Below are positions 1 through 7,949 of a DNA stretch of 64,000 nt, one piece after another. Location of the stretch: positions 1 to 64,000 of the forward strand of contig JAQMWT010000053.1 of NCBI GenBank assembly GCA_029834535.1, read 5' to 3'. The translations under genes were made by a program, and so were the position numbers. The first letter of the stretch is position 1; every line of letters starts with the position of its first letter. Origin of the DNA: Chrysophaeum taylorii (taxonomy: Eukaryota > Sar > Pelagophyceae > Pelagomonadales > Pelagomonadaceae). Below the pieces are notes generated by a model. It saw nothing but the letters and a program-made list of their open reading frames with translations, ran no database searches and had not been told where the DNA came from.

Positions 1-38
1 TGGGTCGTCGAAGCGGGCTTCGCCGTAGACGCGGGCGG

Positions 39-2792
39 TCAAGTCGGCGGGGCTGTCGACGTGGGGCACGTGGGTGCCGAGGTTGATCCAGTCGTCGCCG
101 AGGGCGGGCTCGGTGGGCAGCGTGCCGTTTCCGACGCGGAGGAGGAAGTCGGCGAACTGTTGGAGGTCGACTTGGTCCTGGCCGCCAGACATTTGACGCG
201 CATGTTGACGGTGAGCTCGCGGACACGAACGTGGGCCCAGACGGGCGCGTTCTTGATGCAGGCGCCGACGATTTCGTACCGGCGGCCGCGCTTGACGATC
301 GGCAGCGTCTGGCGGAAGTCGCCGAGGAAGACGATGACCTTGCCGCCGAAGGGCGCGTCGGTCATGAGGATGTCGCGCAGCGTGCGGTCCACGGTCATGA
401 GCGTGTCCTTGTTCGTCATGGGCGCTTCGTCCCACAAAATGAGCTTGGCCTTGTGAGGACGTCGCGGGTGCGGTCCTTCTTGTTTCTCGTGACGTTGCAG
501 ACGCTCGTGTCGGACACGTTGAGCGGGATCTTGAAACGCGAGTGCGCGGTGCGGCCGCCCTGGAGGAGCGTGGCGGCGATGCCGGAGCTCGCGGTGGCGA
601 GCGCAACGTGGTGGCGTTCGCGCACGGCTGCGAGGAGCGTCTGGCAGAGGAAAGTTTTGCCGGTTCCCGCGGCCGCCTGTATGAAGAAGGCGGCGCCGGG
701 CGCGAGGAGCATGGGGGGGACTACCTTGGTAGACGAAGATCATGATCTCGTTGAAGGTGTCGAGCTGCGGCTGGTTGTGCTGGCGCATGCTTTCGAGGTT
801 GCGGCGCAGGATCTCGGCGAGGGCGGCGCGCTTCTCCCGGGTGTCGCCGAAGCGGAGTTCCTCGGCGACGAACCGCGACGTGAGCTGCTCGGCCTGCGTG
901 GGCTCGGGCAAGCCGACTTGGCGCATTGTCATGCCGGCGCCTTCGAGGTGGGCCTGGATGTCGAGGAGGGCTTCGTTCTCCATGCTCTCGTTGAGGTCGA
1001 GGTCCTGGTTCCGGTGATGTGTCCGGTACCGGCGGAGGATGTCGGTGGTAAGGGTTTTCTTCGTGGCTTCCCAGATGGCGAAGGGGTTAGTGAGCTCGCA
1101 GTGAGTGATGAGCATGGCGAAGAGCAACCGTTGCTCGTACGCGGTGTTGGAGACCGCGGCGGCCTCGAGGCACTTGGTCCATTCGGCGTCGTCGTGGAGG
1201 AGGTTCCGCGCCTTGCAGGCTTCCTTGAAGGTGTCGTACGGCTCGTCGTTGTTTTTCCCGGGCACGATGCGCAAGTCGGAGTAGCAGGTGGGCCCGCGGA
1301 CGACTGTCAGGAGGACGCGCATGTGGAAGGCCTCCTGGTTCTTGGGAGAGACGGCGTACATGCGCGCCACGGTATCCGTCGAGAAGTCGTTCTCGTCGAG
1401 GCCGAGGCGCTCGCGGCGTTTGGTGTCTCCTCTGCTTCGTGGGACCCAAGTTTTTTTGTCTGAGAACGTGTAGTGTGTGGGGAGGTCGGTGTAGAGGAGC
1501 GTGAGGGGGTCGACCTGGTAGGGCTCGATGTGCTGGATGCCGTTTGCCTTGTTGGTCTTGGCGGCGTCGTTGAGGTTGAACATGGCAGTGAGCGTGGTGT
1601 CGGGGGGGGGGGTCTGGGCGGCGAGCGAGGCGTAGTAGTCGCGGAGGGCGGGGTCGTCGGAATCCTGCCAGTAGACCCGCTGGCCGTTTTCGAGGTGGAC
1701 GGCGAGGTGGAAGACGGCGGGGTGCCTCGCGTGGGTTTCGTTGCCGAAGATGCGGTTGAGGGCCTCCGTCGAGCAAATGTAGCGGCCGGTCTGGTACGTC
1801 GAAATCTCGTCCAGGAGGCGGGGGTCGCGGTGGCCGCGAGACGTGTCTTGCCGGATCGTGATCGTTGCGCTGTCCGGGCCCTTGAAGACATATTTGTACA
1901 GGTAGGCGCAGACGTGGATGGTGCAGCAGATCTCGACGTTGAGGTGCGTCTTGTATTTCTTGAGGAGCCAGGGGTTGTAGGGGACGATCCATCTGTTGTC
2001 GATGACGCAGGGGCGGCCGTTTATGACCTTGGTATAGGTGCGGCCGCCGTCTTGGGGCGAGCGGCGGCGGTATTGGACGTAGTTGTCCTCCGGGACGGTC
2101 GTGTGCCGTTGGAATTCTTTGGGAAAGCGCTTGGAGCATTCTCCGTCCTGCATGCAGGGGCACGACGGGTAGTCGCGGCCGCAGGGCCCGTGGAGCATGT
2201 GGTTGACGACGATTTGGTGGAGTTCCTTTTGTCTCGGGTCGTTCGGGTCGGGGAACTCTGCGCAGGCGACCTTGTCGACGTCGTCGGCGGCGATGTCGTC
2301 TCGGCTGTCGAGGATGAGGAGGATGTGGGCGTGGGGCAGGCCCCGCTTCTGGTACTCGATCGTGTACGTGTACGCGTGCACGCGGCCGAGGACGGAGCGC
2401 TCGGTGAGGTCGCGGAGGAGCTCGGCGAGCTTAATGTGAAAGACGCGGATGATGAGGTCGGGTCGCATGTGGGGCTCCTCGTGCTCGTAGAGCTCGGCCA
2501 TGATTTCGTCCCACTTCGGGTTGCACGTGAACGTAATGAAGAATGAGGGCCTGCCGCAAACTCTGACGATGGCCATGGCGTCCTGGTAGGCGGCGCGCAT
2601 CTCTCGCTGCGACCCCTTGAACGTGGACGGGAGGATGCTGCGTTTGCCCGCGTTGCCCGCCTCGCCATCCGCGACGGCGTCTTGGAGACCGAAGTAGAGA
2701 TCGGCGCGCAGCTTCTTTTGGTTCCGGCGGCACCACTCGATCCGCGACACCTCCATCTTGACGGCGCCGTCGAGGAAGTATTCGTGGCTCAA
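39..2792 (-). CDS. Helitron A Rep endonuclease and start of PIF1-type helicase
   Basis: This is the second and larger readable block (917 codons) of the Helitron A gene. Residues 84-92 hold the Helitron Rep motif around FFITFTCNP. GLPHAHILL at 151-159 supplies the metal-binding HxH, and CAYLYKYVFKG near 295-305 carries the tyrosines expected to nick and join DNA. Cysteines in between (HGPCG, CPCMQDGEC) fit the usual Rep zinc region. Toward the C-terminus come helicase motifs: LILWDEAPM (Walker B) and FLGDFRQTLP. Walker A is out of frame here because copy A has seven G where copy B has six near 715; the frame returns near 455. A missing T near 190 breaks it again. The ORF start is artificial: the protein continues upstream into the block at 2,789-4,810, separated by a run of five A (near 2,816) where six would keep the frame. 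Confidence 0.85.
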   Translation of the reverse strand: MSHEYFLDGAVKMEVSRIEWCRRNQKKLRADLYFGLQDAVADGEAGNAGKRSILPSTFKGSQREMRAAYQDAMAIVRVCGRPSFFITFTCNPKWDEIMAELYEHEEPHMRPDLIIRVFHIKLAELLRDLTERSVLGRVHAYTYTIEYQKRGLPHAHILLILDSRDDIAADDVDKVACAEFPDPNDPRQKELHQIVVNHMLHGPCGRDYPSCPCMQDGECSKRFPKEFQRHTTVPEDNYVQYRRRSPQDGGRTYTKVINGRPCVIDNRWIVPYNPWLLKKYKTHLNVEICCTIHVCAYLYKYVFKGPDSATITIRQDTSRGHRDPRLLDEISTYQTGRYICSTEALNRIFGNETHARHPAVFHLAVHLENGQRVYWQDSDDPALRDYYASLAAQTPPPDTTLTAMFNLNDAAKTNKANGIQHIEPYQVDPLTLLYTDLPTHYTFSDKKTWVPRSRGDTKRRERLGLDENDFSTDTVARMYAVSPKNQEAFHMRVLLTVVRGPTCYSDLRIVPGKNNDEPYDTFKEACKARNLLHDDAEWTKCLEAAAVSNTAYEQRLLFAMLITHCELTNPFAIWEATKKTLTTDILRRYRTHHRNQDLDLNESMENEALLDIQAHLEGAGMTMRQVGLPEPTQAEQLTSRFVAEELRFGDTREKRAALAEILRRNLESMRQHNQPQLDTFNEIMIFVYQGSPPHAPRARRRLLHTGGRGNRQNFPLPDAPRSRARTPPRCARHRELRHRRHAPPGRPHRALAFQDPAQRVRHERLQRHEKQEGPHPRRPHKAKLILWDEAPMTNKDTLMTVDRTLRDILMTDAPFGGKVIVFLGDFRQTLPIVKRGRRYEIVGACIKNAPVWAHVRVRELTVNMRVKCLAARTKSTSNSSPTSSSASETARCPPSPPSATTGSTSAPTCPTSTAPPT
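416..712 (-). CDS. Helitron A helicase Walker A block (shifted frame)
   Basis: This 98-codon frame carries the P-loop AAAGTGKTF and the following helicase motif SSGIAATLLQGGRTAHS. In Helitron B these lie in the same frame as the rest of the helicase. Here they are isolated by two compensating indels: an extra G near 715 and a missing G near 456. It is not a separate gene. Confidence 0.8.
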   Translation of the reverse strand: MLLAPGAAFFIQAAAGTGKTFLCQTLLAAVRERHHVALATASSGIAATLLQGGRTAHSRFKIPLNVSDTSVCNVTRNKKDRTRDVLTRPSSFCGTKRP

Positions 2793-4810
2793 GCGGTTGA
2801 GGCGGTGGATGAGGGAAAAACGTGGAGGGCGAGGGCCAGTACCGGCGAAGTGTTGTTGTTGCGTCTCTGTTGGTCTCGCTCTTGGTCTCTCTGTTGGTCT
2901 CGTCCTCGGGGCCGGCAGGTGGTTTGTCCGGGTTTTGGCGCGCGGAGGTGCGCGCGATAAACGTAATATTCCTTTGGCGTGATGGTGGTGAGGCGGGCGG
3001 TCCCGTCCTCGGGGTTAACCTTGTTGATTCCGATGTTGTAGCCGCTGGGCCGCCCCGTGGGGAACATGAGGGTGAAGTGAAGGGGATCGCGCTGCCCGTT
3101 GTAGATGCTGATGAGCTCGAGCTCGGGCCGCCCGTGCGCGCCCTCGCAGTGGACGACGATGTCGCGGTTCGGCACGGCGGTCTCTTCGTCGCCGAGGACG
3201 ATCATGGCGACCTCGTCGACGACCTGCGCGTTTCCGCGTCGCGCGTGGTGGTCGGCGGGCCTTTGTTCCGCGTGGATGACGATTCGGGCGTTGGTTGCGT
3301 CGGCGTTCGCGCTGTTGATGTAGGCGTCGGCGTGTCGAAACGTTCGGACGAAGCGGTTGTTGGCGAGGATGACGTCCTGGACCGTGCGGACCACGTGATC
3401 GTTCAGGAGCGACGACTGGAGGCGGTGCTGGAGTTGCGTGCCGGGATCGAGCAGGTACGTCTGCGCGAACATCGGCGCCTCGCCGGCCCGCGGCCGCAAG
3501 GAGCCGAGGCGGTGGTGTATTTGCCCCGAGATGCGCAGGGCGCTGAGGGGGCACCGATTGGTCGAGGTCGTGCTGCTTCTGGCGAACGGGCGCTCGTCGT
3601 GGACCTGCATGCTCGCGAACGTGAAAGCGTTGTTGAGCTTGCGGGTGTCGGCTCTGAAGGCGATGCCGGTGGCGTGGGGTGTCGTGATGAGATGGACGAA
3701 CTCCGGAGGCGGGTTCGGAGGGTCGGGAAGCACGATCGTGCCCCCCGAGCAGCACCGGTTGTATGTGCCTCTGGTCGTCTCCTCGGACTGCCAGTAAAGC
3801 GCGTAGCAGTACGGACAGACTTTGTCCATCGCGCCGGCGTCGTGCGTGGGGACGGTTGTGTCGTCGAAGTCCTCGAGGGCGCAGCGGGCGACGAAGGTCG
3901 GGCGTCGCCGCACTTCGTTGACGACATTTTGGCGGGCGCGTCGCTGTTCGGCGGCGTTGGCGGCGCGCCGCGCGGCGCGCTGCCCGTGGTCGTCGGTTCG
4001 TTGGCGCGAGTCGCGGTGGGCGTCGGCGTCGCGTGCGCGCTGGGCGTCGCGGTCCCCTCGTTCGTCGGCGCGGTTGCGCGATTCGCGCTGCTCGGCGGCA
4101 TTGGTCGCCAGTCGAGCGTCGCGCTCGCCCCGCGCGTCGGCGCGCGCTCGCGACTGGCGCTGCTCTTCCGCGTGCGCGTCTCGCAGCGCCGCGGTCTCCT
4201 CGGGCGAAGCCGCGTGGCGCGCGGCGAGGCGGCGTTGGCGCTGGCGGACGTATCTGTAGCCGGCGTGCTTCGGCGTAAAACGGTACCCGGTTCGATAGCA
4301 GGTGTCGCAGCCGCGTCCCGCGCACGACGCGCACGCGTCCTCGCGGTGTTGCCAGAAGTCGAGGATCTCGGCATCGGTGAAGCTTCGATACGTATCCGCG
4401 GCGTCGTCGACGGCGGTTGCGCGGGTGGCGGTGGGCAAGGTCGCGTCGGGAGCGAGCGCGGCCGGGGCGACGCGAGGCTGTGGAGGACCGTCGACGGTCG
4501 GTACCTGTCCGACGGGCGCCGGAATCGCGTTCGGCGCGGCATCGTTCGCGTCGGTCCGGAGGAGGCGCGCGGCGTTGATTCGCCGTTGGCGGCCGTACAC
4601 ATACGTGTAGGCGTCGTGCTTGGTCGAGAATCGGCGGCCGGTGCGGCAGCACGCGTCGCATCCTTCGGCCGAACAGGGTTCGCATCGTTCGTTGCGATCG
4701 CGCCAGAGCGCGAGAATTTCGTCGTCGGCGAGATCTCTGAAGGCGGCGGTGGCGGAGGAGGACGGCGCGTCGGTCGTTACCATGATAATGAGGAGGAGGG
4801 CGTGGCGCAT
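2789..4810 (-). CDS. Helitron A N-terminal zinc-rich region
   Basis: This is the first readable block of the Helitron A protein. The start may be the Met at 4,810 or a second Met 9 codons in (MVTTDAPSS, 4,783). It has two tandem ~55-residue modules, each an acidic DxEIL-W helix, a CxxC...CxxC finger (CEPCSAEGCDACC and CASCAGRGCDTCY) and a basic YVxxRQRR tail. Arg/Asp-rich repeats of about 23 residues follow (ADARGERDARLAT type). Next is the usual Helitron pre-Rep segment: CPYCYALYW, CCSGGTIVLP, then PPNPPPEF. Further on, LISIYNGQRDPLHFTLMFP and YNIGINK match typical Helitron text. The frame ends at the A-run near 2,816, before the Rep block. Copy B has one Arg/Asp repeat fewer. Confidence 0.8.
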   Translation of the reverse strand: MRHALLLIIMVTTDAPSSSATAAFRDLADDEILALWRDRNERCEPCSAEGCDACCRTGRRFSTKHDAYTYVYGRQRRINAARLLRTDANDAAPNAIPAPVGQVPTVDGPPQPRVAPAALAPDATLPTATRATAVDDAADTYRSFTDAEILDFWQHREDACASCAGRGCDTCYRTGYRFTPKHAGYRYVRQRQRRLAARHAASPEETAALRDAHAEEQRQSRARADARGERDARLATNAAEQRESRNRADERGDRDAQRARDADAHRDSRQRTDDHGQRAARRAANAAEQRRARQNVVNEVRRRPTFVARCALEDFDDTTVPTHDAGAMDKVCPYCYALYWQSEETTRGTYNRCCSGGTIVLPDPPNPPPEFVHLITTPHATGIAFRADTRKLNNAFTFASMQVHDERPFARSSTTSTNRCPLSALRISGQIHHRLGSLRPRAGEAPMFAQTYLLDPGTQLQHRLQSSLLNDHVVRTVQDVILANNRFVRTFRHADAYINSANADATNARIVIHAEQRPADHHARRGNAQVVDEVAMIVLGDEETAVPNRDIVVHCEGAHGRPELELISIYNGQRDPLHFTLMFPTGRPSGYNIGINKVNPEDGTARLTTITPKEYYVYRAHLRAPKPGQTTCRPRGRDQQRDQERDQQRRNNNTSPVLALALHVFPSSTASTA

Positions 4811-4857
4811 AATCCACAGTGCTCGGTTCGGAATCTGCTGTGACGCAAGTTCGCAGT

Positions 4858-5432
4858 GACGCCACGATTGTGATCGTTATATCTTCTAGGGCGAGGGGAG
4901 GGCAACAAACTCGAGACGTACGCAAACGCCGGTCTGTCTACACAGCAAGCACACCACTCCCCAGGAGGTTCTTCCTCGAAATACTCGCGATCTACGACTA
5001 CACCAGCATACAGCCAGCATAGAAATCGACCATCCGACAGGGTTTTCTTTTCGACGAATACTACGGTTTTCTTCTTCGAAATACTCACGACTAAGGGTTT
5101 TCTCCTTCGAAATACTACCAGGATCCGAACTCGAGACGTACGTACAGCAATCACCCAGATTCTCGCTCAAACTTCTACGGTCTCTTCGATACTCCAAGGG
5201 TCGCCGCAGATGGCAAGAACAAAACATTTTATAAACATTAAGGCTTTTGGCTCATACATTTAGCAAAGAACAGAAAGTAGGCCTCGAGTGAAGCGTTTTG
5301 AAATGAATCGGCTTTACAAAACGCAGATTTTGACGGCCCGTTTCGAGCATACATGCTCGTTCGAACAGAAAGTAGAGTTCCGTTAAGTGATCCTCACTGA
5401 CAGACTGACATTTCCCAATTAATTATTGTGGA
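4858..5432. repeat. Flank repeats between Helitron A and the deleted Helitron
   Basis: No gene seen. There are four variants of a motif resembling GGTTTTCTTCTTCGAAATAC (near 4,970, 5,040, 5,068 and 5,095), two more of which lie at 7,018 and 7,232. A copy of GAACTCGAGACGTACGTAC lies at 5,128-5,146 (another at 7,400). At 5,317-5,387 lies a ~68 bp repeat with the palindrome GAGCATACATGCTC, also found at 7,606 and twice at 13,612-13,748. The stretch from about 5,130 to 5,432 aligns with 7,400-7,715, so it was duplicated along with the Helitron insertion site. Confidence 0.6.
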
Positions 5433-5886
5433 CTAGTAAGGCCAAGTCGGGTTTTTTCGGCCTTTTTCTCGGGGGGCAAGCCCCCCGAACCCCCCGGGAA
5501 TTGGGGGGCTCTGCCCCCCAAACCCCCCGCCGGGGACACCCCCGGACCCCCACCGCCTCGACGGCCGCCGCGTCTCGGGAGCCGACCAAAAACGCCGTCG
5601 CGACGCCGTGGAAATTCTGTCTTTTCGGTTCTTGAAGATTTCTGCGCATTTTTTCGTTCTTGGGTTAGGGTGGGTACCCTTTTCCTTCCTTTCCGTTGCG
5701 CGAAGCGTTCTGGGGGTTAGCGTTATGCCTGTTTATTTTCGGCTTTGCGTTTTTTGCGGATGGACTATGAGATGGACTATGAGATGGCGGATGGCCGCTT
5801 TGTTTAATGGAGTATTTCATTATAGACAATAGGCGCCGGGGTGGCGGCGGGCGTAGTGAGAAGGAGGGCGTCGCGCATAATCCATA
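5433..5886 (-). mobile_element. Internally deleted, non-autonomous Helitron
   Basis: The left part (5,433-5,855) matches the left (3') end of Helitron B from 7,716, including the CTAG terminus, both G/C hairpins and the last helicase codons. At about 5,857 it jumps directly to sequence matching the other end of the element (AGGAGGGCGTGGCGCATAAT, as at 13,459-13,478). The gene is therefore almost wholly deleted. The right boundary is uncertain because similarity stops soon after GCATAATCCA. Confidence 0.65.
5470..5521. other. Two G/C-rich hairpins in the Helitron 3' subterminal region
   Basis: CGGGGGGC (5,470-5,477) pairs with GCCCCCCG (5,480-5,487) across an AA loop. TTGGGGGGC (5,501-5,509) pairs with GCCCCCCAA (5,513-5,521) across TCT. 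A weaker stem, AAGGCC/GGCCTT, lies nearer the CTAG end. Helitrons typically carry a terminal hairpin for replication termination; which of these acts is not known. Confidence 0.6.
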
Positions 5887-5929
5887 GATAGCGGACGCGC
5901 CGTCGCGGTCGACGGTCCAGAGGTTCTCG

Positions 5930-6040
5930 CGGCGAGGACGGCCGCAGCGGGAAGAGCGAGGCGTGGCCGCGGAAGCGGGCTTCGCCGTAGACGCGAGCGG
6001 GGAGGTCTTCGTCTCCGTGGGCGATGGCCGATGGCCACGG
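5930..6040 (-). pseudogene. Scrap of Helitron helicase
   Basis: The minus strand reads LPARVYGEARFRGHASLF, matching TARVYGEARFDDPAWLF at about 8,745-8,800 in Helitron B. The match is short, with unrelated GC-rich sequence on both sides. It is a fragment of a further Helitron copy. Confidence 0.5.
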
Positions 6041-6289
6041 GCGGTCGTGGTGGACGCGCGCGGGCGCGCGGCCGGTCGTCGGCGCGGGCGCGCGCGGCGC
6101 GCTCGTCGCCGCGTTGTTCCTGGTCTTGGATCCGTAGGCGTTCCAGCAGTAGGACGCGAGGCTTGCGATGGCCAGAGCGCGGCCAGTCCCAGGACGTGGC
6201 GCGACCACCGTCGACAAAAGCGAAATCGATGTCGCAGACGCGTCGAGGTCGACGACGCGTCGACGAAGGCCGCGACTTTACGGCGAGCC

Positions 6290-6810
6290 GTTGTCGCCGG
6301 CGGGGGAGAGTCCGAGGCCGCGGTCGCGACGGCGGTGGCCGCTCGCAGCGGCGACGAAGACGCCGGCACGCATCGTATCGAAGCGCTGGCGCGCGCGGCG
6401 CGGGCCCACGCGGCGAGCTCGACGCGGAGCGCCGCCGGTCGAGCGGGCCGCCGAGTTTTTTTTCGGGTTGGTCGACTGGACGTCAACCCGCGGGAGAGTC
6501 CGAGGCCGCGGTCGCGACGGCGGTGGCCGCTCGCAGCGGCGACGAAGACGGCGGCACGCATCGTATCGAAGCGTGAGCGACGGGTTCGACTGGACGTCAA
6601 CCCGCGGGCGAGTCGAGACCGCGGTCGCGACGTCGGTGGCCGCTCGCAGTCGTATCGCGACGATTCTCGAGTCCCGTCGGAAGATCGAGTCGTAGCCGTG
6701 GAAGCGGGCTTTGACCGCAGACGCGAGCGCGGCAAGCCCTTCTCGATTTCGGTGGCCGGTCGCAGCGGCGACGAAGACGCCGGCACGCATCGCGCGCGTG
6801 CGTACCGAAG
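6290..6810. repeat. GC-rich tandem repeat region (~190 bp period)
   Basis: A unit containing GTGGCCGCTCGCAGCGGCGA, followed by ACGAAGACGCCGGCACGCATCG, occurs near 6,335, 6,525 and, partly, 6,640 and 6,755. The phrase GACGTCAACCCGCGGG recurs at 6,479 and 6,593. Long ORFs on both strands here are by-products of the GC content; no protein family is recognisable. Confidence 0.55.
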
Positions 6811-7066
6811 AGTTCGCGCGCAAAAAAGGCGAAATCGCGTCGCATTTTTGCGCGCGCCAGAACCCCGAAAGAACCCCGAACGTAAAACGCCGGCATGCCA
6901 TGCCGGCGTCGAGGCTCGCGTAGCGTCCGTGGCTCGAGCGCGTCGTCCCGTTTGCCGGGCGAAGGCTCCATCGCCGTCGCACGCGTCAACCTTACTTCAA
7001 AAAAAGATCGGTCGAAAGGGTTTTCTTCTTCGAAATACTCTCGATTTTTACGACTACAACCTTACC

Positions 7067-7213
7067 CTGATCGCTGACTGCGCGCGATGGAGGACGGTGC
7101 CTCACGAATCCTGAGCCTTGCGAGGGCCATCCGCCCTCCCGGCGTAGGTTGGCACCTATTCGCCTCCCGGGCGTGCCGGTTGACAGCCGGAACGTTCGCT
7201 GTGGGACGGGGTA
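7067..7213 (+). repeat. SINE-like element, 5' part only
   Basis: The segment from CCCTGATCGCTGACTGCG to about 7,213 matches the first ~150 bp of the full element at 34,602-34,955. The 3' half and the (TTAG)n tail are missing; instead a copy of the TTCTTCGAAATACTC motif follows. No target duplication is seen. Confidence 0.6.
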
Positions 7214-7215
7214 TG

Positions 7216-7715
7216 GTCTTCTTAGCAAATAGTACGGGTTTTCTTCTTCGAAATACTCTCGATTTTTACGACCACCAGCGTCCAATTTACTACTACGGGA
7301 ATCGAACTCGATACCAGGGACCTAGGCGCACTACGTATCCGAAAATCGTCTTCACCCACGCTCGCCAGGCTACTACTCTCAGCATTACAAATCGACCACC
7401 AGGATCCGAACTCGAGACGTACGTACGGCAACGACCCCAGATTCTCGCTCAAACTTCTACGGTCTCTCCGATACTACAAGGCTCGCCGCAGATGGCAAGA
7501 AGAGAACATTTTATAAATAGCAATGCTTTTGGCTCATACATTTAGCAAAGAACAGAAAGTAGGCCGCGGGTTGAAGTTTTGACTTTACAATTGACTTTAC
7601 AAAACGCAGATTTTGACGGCCCGTTTCGAGCATACATGCTGGTTTGAACAGAAAGTAGAGTTCCGTTAGAGTTCTCTGACACACAGACACACGTTTCCCA
7701 ATTAATTATTGTGGA
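7216..7715. repeat. Flank repeats before Helitron B
   Basis: No gene seen. The block parallels 4,960-5,432: a TTCTTCGAAATACTC motif at 7,232, then the GACGTACGTAC segment, the ~68 bp palindrome-bearing repeat near 7,606, and finally TTAATTATTGTGGA directly before the Helitron CTAG end. The same last phrase at 13,768-13,790 has no Helitron after it. Confidence 0.6.
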
Positions 7716-7753
7716 CTAGTAAGGCCAAGTCGGGTTTTTTTCGGCCTTTTTCT

Positions 7754-7804
7754 CGGGGGGCAAGCCCCCCGAACCCCCGGGAATTGGGGGGCTCTGCCCC
7801 CCAA
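7754..7804. other. Paired G/C hairpins in Helitron B 3' region
   Basis: CGGGGGGC/GCCCCCCG (7,754-7,761 with 7,764-7,771) and TTGGGGGGC/GCCCCCCAA (7,784-7,792 with 7,796-7,804) repeat the structures at 5,470-5,521. Both stems are kept perfectly although the sequence between them differs by one C between copies, which suggests a role in the DNA or RNA. Confidence 0.55.
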
Positions 7805-7949
7805 ACCCCCCGCCGGGGGACACCCCCGGACCCCCCACCGCCTCGACGGCCGCCGCGTCTCGGGAGCCGACGAAAAAAGCCGTCGCACGCCGTGGAAATT
7901 GAGTGTTTTCGGTTCTTGAAGATTTCTTGGTAAGTTTTTCGTTCTTGGG

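Larger units (their letters stand above)
1..4857 (-). mobile_element. Helitron A, cut by the window's left edge
   Basis: Rolling-circle DNA transposon. It carries one long minus-strand gene that reads N-terminal zinc region, Rep endonuclease, then PIF1-type helicase. The sequence is closely similar to Helitron B (7,716-13.5 kb). Position 1 corresponds to about 8,750 in copy B, so the helicase C-terminus and the 3' terminus lie outside the window. The shared sequence ends near 4,857, after which A and B diverge, so the 5' end is close to that point. Small indels, mostly in homopolymer runs, split the gene. Confidence 0.85.

Noticed and set aside
2789-2830. Programmed frameshift between Helitron zinc region and Rep
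   Set aside because: Copies A and B shift in opposite directions at the same A-run (five and seven A), which argues for error or decay rather than a conserved signal.
2822-4843. 673-codon plus-strand ORF opposite the Helitron A gene (also 8,268-10,208 and 11,420-13,507)
   Set aside because: Mirror frames of the GC-rich Helitron gene with no domains; the minus strand has all Rep and helicase motifs.
5426-5650. Short ORFs across the G/C hairpins
   Set aside because: Proline/glycine text from hairpin sequence, in both directions.
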